A stretch of 64,000 bases of DNA from DASXMT01 sp963755985 (GTDB taxonomy: Bacteria > Actinomycetota > Acidimicrobiia > Acidimicrobiales > RAAP-2): NCBI GenBank assembly GCA_963755985.1, contig CAVWLO010000003.1, positions 372,001 through 436,000 on the forward strand, written 5' to 3'. The notes beneath the pieces are model-generated. The model saw only the letters and a program-made list of their open reading frames with translations, made no database searches and was not told the DNA's origin. Positions 62,890 to 64,000 of this stretch are shown here, piece after piece. The number at the start of each line of letters is the position of its first letter. The stretch's first letter is position 1. A program made the position numbers and the translations under genes.

Positions 62890-63766
62890 GGTCACCGGGT
62901 TGGTCCACGATCGGCCGCAGGTCGTGGCTCCGGGGGTGGTGCGGGTCACTGCGGCCAATCCGGGGATGATGACCGGGCCCGGTACCAATACCTACCTGGT
63001 CGGCACCGACGAGCTGGCCGTCATCGACCCGGGCCCCGACGACGACGCCCACCTCGACGCGGTGGCCGCCGCCGGCGCCGGAGCCATCCGTTGGATCTTC
63101 GTGACCCATACCCACCCCGACCACGCTCCCGGGGCGGCCGGCCTGGCTGCACGGACGGGGGCCGAGCGACTGGGCTTCGCCTCATGCGACGGGTTCGACG
63201 CCGACCGGACGGTCGTTGATGGCTTCGATCTCCACCGGCCCGGGCTCCACCTACGGGCCGTCCACACGCCGGGGCACGCGTCGAACCATCTCTGCTACCT
63301 GGCCGAGCTCCCCCACGTCGTCGGCCCGGGCAAGGGGCCGACCATGTTGTTCTCGGGCGACCACGTCATGGACGGGTCCACCGTGGTGATCTCGCCCCCA
63401 GATGGCGACATGGCCGTCTACCTGGCCAGCCTGGCCCTGCTGTTGCGGCTGAAGCCGGCGGTCGACGTGATCGCCCCGGGCCACGGGAACCTGATCGAGG
63501 ACCCCGGCGGGGCCGTCGACGCCTATGTCGCCCACCGGGTCGCGCGAGAGGAGCTGGTGGCCGAGGCCCTGGCCGCAGCCGGGTCGGCGACGGTGGACGA
63601 GTTGATCCCGGTGGTCTATGCCGACGTGGACGAAGCTCGGCACCCGGTCGCCCGCCGGTCGCTCTGGGCCCACCTCCGCAAGTTGGCCGACGAAGGCCGG
63701 GCCCGAACCCCGGACCGGGACGACGCCGCGACCACCTGGGAGTGGGCGGCCACCCAGCCCGACTGA
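62879..63766 (+). CDS. Metallo-beta-lactamase-fold hydrolase (LACTB2-like)
   Basis: 295 residues. Zinc motif FVTHTHPDHAPGAAG (HxHxDH), His in HTPGHASNHLCY, Asp in LFSGDHVMDG, His in VIAPGHGNLIEDP. The C-terminal 80 residues are a winged helix (ELIPVVYADVDEARHPVARRSLWAHLRKLADEGR), as in LACTB2 and mycobacterial Rv3677c. It may act as an RNase or thioesterase-like hydrolase. Translationally coupled to the Nudix gene. Confidence 0.92.
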   Translation: MPAEVTGLVHDRPQVVAPGVVRVTAANPGMMTGPGTNTYLVGTDELAVIDPGPDDDAHLDAVAAAGAGAIRWIFVTHTHPDHAPGAAGLAARTGAERLGFASCDGFDADRTVVDGFDLHRPGLHLRAVHTPGHASNHLCYLAELPHVVGPGKGPTMLFSGDHVMDGSTVVISPPDGDMAVYLASLALLLRLKPAVDVIAPGHGNLIEDPGGAVDAYVAHRVAREELVAEALAAAGSATVDELIPVVYADVDEARHPVARRSLWAHLRKLADEGRARTPDRDDAATTWEWAATQPD

Positions 63767-63828
63767 ATCCGGTTCGCCGCCCGGGCCGGTCGTGCCCGAT
63801 CCACGGCCAGGGGACGGTGGTGACCGGC

Positions 63829-64000
63829 TCACTGTCCGGCGGTGGTGCCTGCCTTCACGGCCGCCTCGACATGCTCGAGCATCCGTGCGCTGCATCCGTC
63901 CATGACGATGACGGGTGCCACCACGGTGGCCACGGTCTCGGCGATCTCGGCGAAGACCCGGGCCAGAGGCTGCCCATCGTCAAGGGCGACCGGGTCGCCG
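63829..64000 (-). CDS. Partial gene at the right edge (unknown)
   Basis: The minus strand is open from the window end to a TGA at 63829-63831, giving about 56 C-terminal residues: ALDDGQPLARVFAEIAETVA, then VVAPVIVMDGCSARMLEHV and EAAVKAGTTAGQ. Composition and codon use are like a real gene. No family is recognised. The start lies beyond the window. Confidence 0.55.
   Translation of the reverse strand, partial: GDPVALDDGQPLARVFAEIAETVATVVAPVIVMDGCSARMLEHVEAAVKAGTTAGQ

Overview
The window is high-GC DNA from an actinobacterium, most likely a member of the Acidimicrobiia or a close relative. This is inferred from gene content, not from a marker search. Evidence includes a PASTA-type Ser/Thr kinase cluster with FHA proteins and CrgA, a WhiB protein beside two ArsA/GET3-like ATPases, a deazaflavin-type nitroreductase, VKOR-based oxidative folding and many TAnnnT -10 boxes placed just upstream of start codons.

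Region 1 (1-21 kb) is accessory DNA. It holds six decayed copies or ends of one integrase-type insertion sequence, an intact IS256-like element, a broken tyrosine recombinase and a broken DDE transposase with a second remnant copy. Between them lie cargo genes: an ABC-type solute-binding protein, two short-chain dehydrogenases with a DUF1330 protein under a divergent TetR regulator with paired operators, a VOC protein, a DUF4389 membrane protein, a frameshifted lipoprotein glycosidase and a histidine kinase/response regulator pair. The region ends at a tRNA-Leu(CAG) gene, and the second transposon remnant runs flush into its 3' end.

Region 2 (21.4-28.4 kb) is the conserved growth and division cluster: tRNA-Leu, fhaA, fhaB, pstP, pbpA, pknB, trpG and crgA. 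The rodA/ftsW and pknA genes that normally sit in this cluster are absent.

Region 3 (28.7-49.6 kb) is mixed metabolism: a thiolase, a thioesterase, a ComF-like phosphoribosyltransferase overlapping tail to tail with a two-gene methyltransferase/nuclease-like unit (a candidate restriction-modification system), an arylsulfatase, an amino-acid permease, an ArsR-SRPBCC pair, SHOCT proteins, tRNA-Ala, and a phosphate group made of pyrophosphatase, a phosphate-type MFS carrier fused to a universal-stress domain, and polyphosphate kinase.

Region 4 (49.9-53.1 kb) has two facing secreted proteins. They share six 42-residue repeats but end in different putative wall-hydrolase domains, one GH25-like and one Rpf/transglycosylase-like.

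Region 5 (54-64 kb) has tRNA-Pro, a CBS-pair protein, a receiver protein, two ArsA-like ATPases divergent from WhiB, a DUF929-VKOR-DUF929 disulfide-formation operon, and an alpha/beta hydrolase, Nudix and metallo-beta-lactamase run. Several otherwise normal genes carry one frameshift or stop, so either sequence error or recent decay must be considered.
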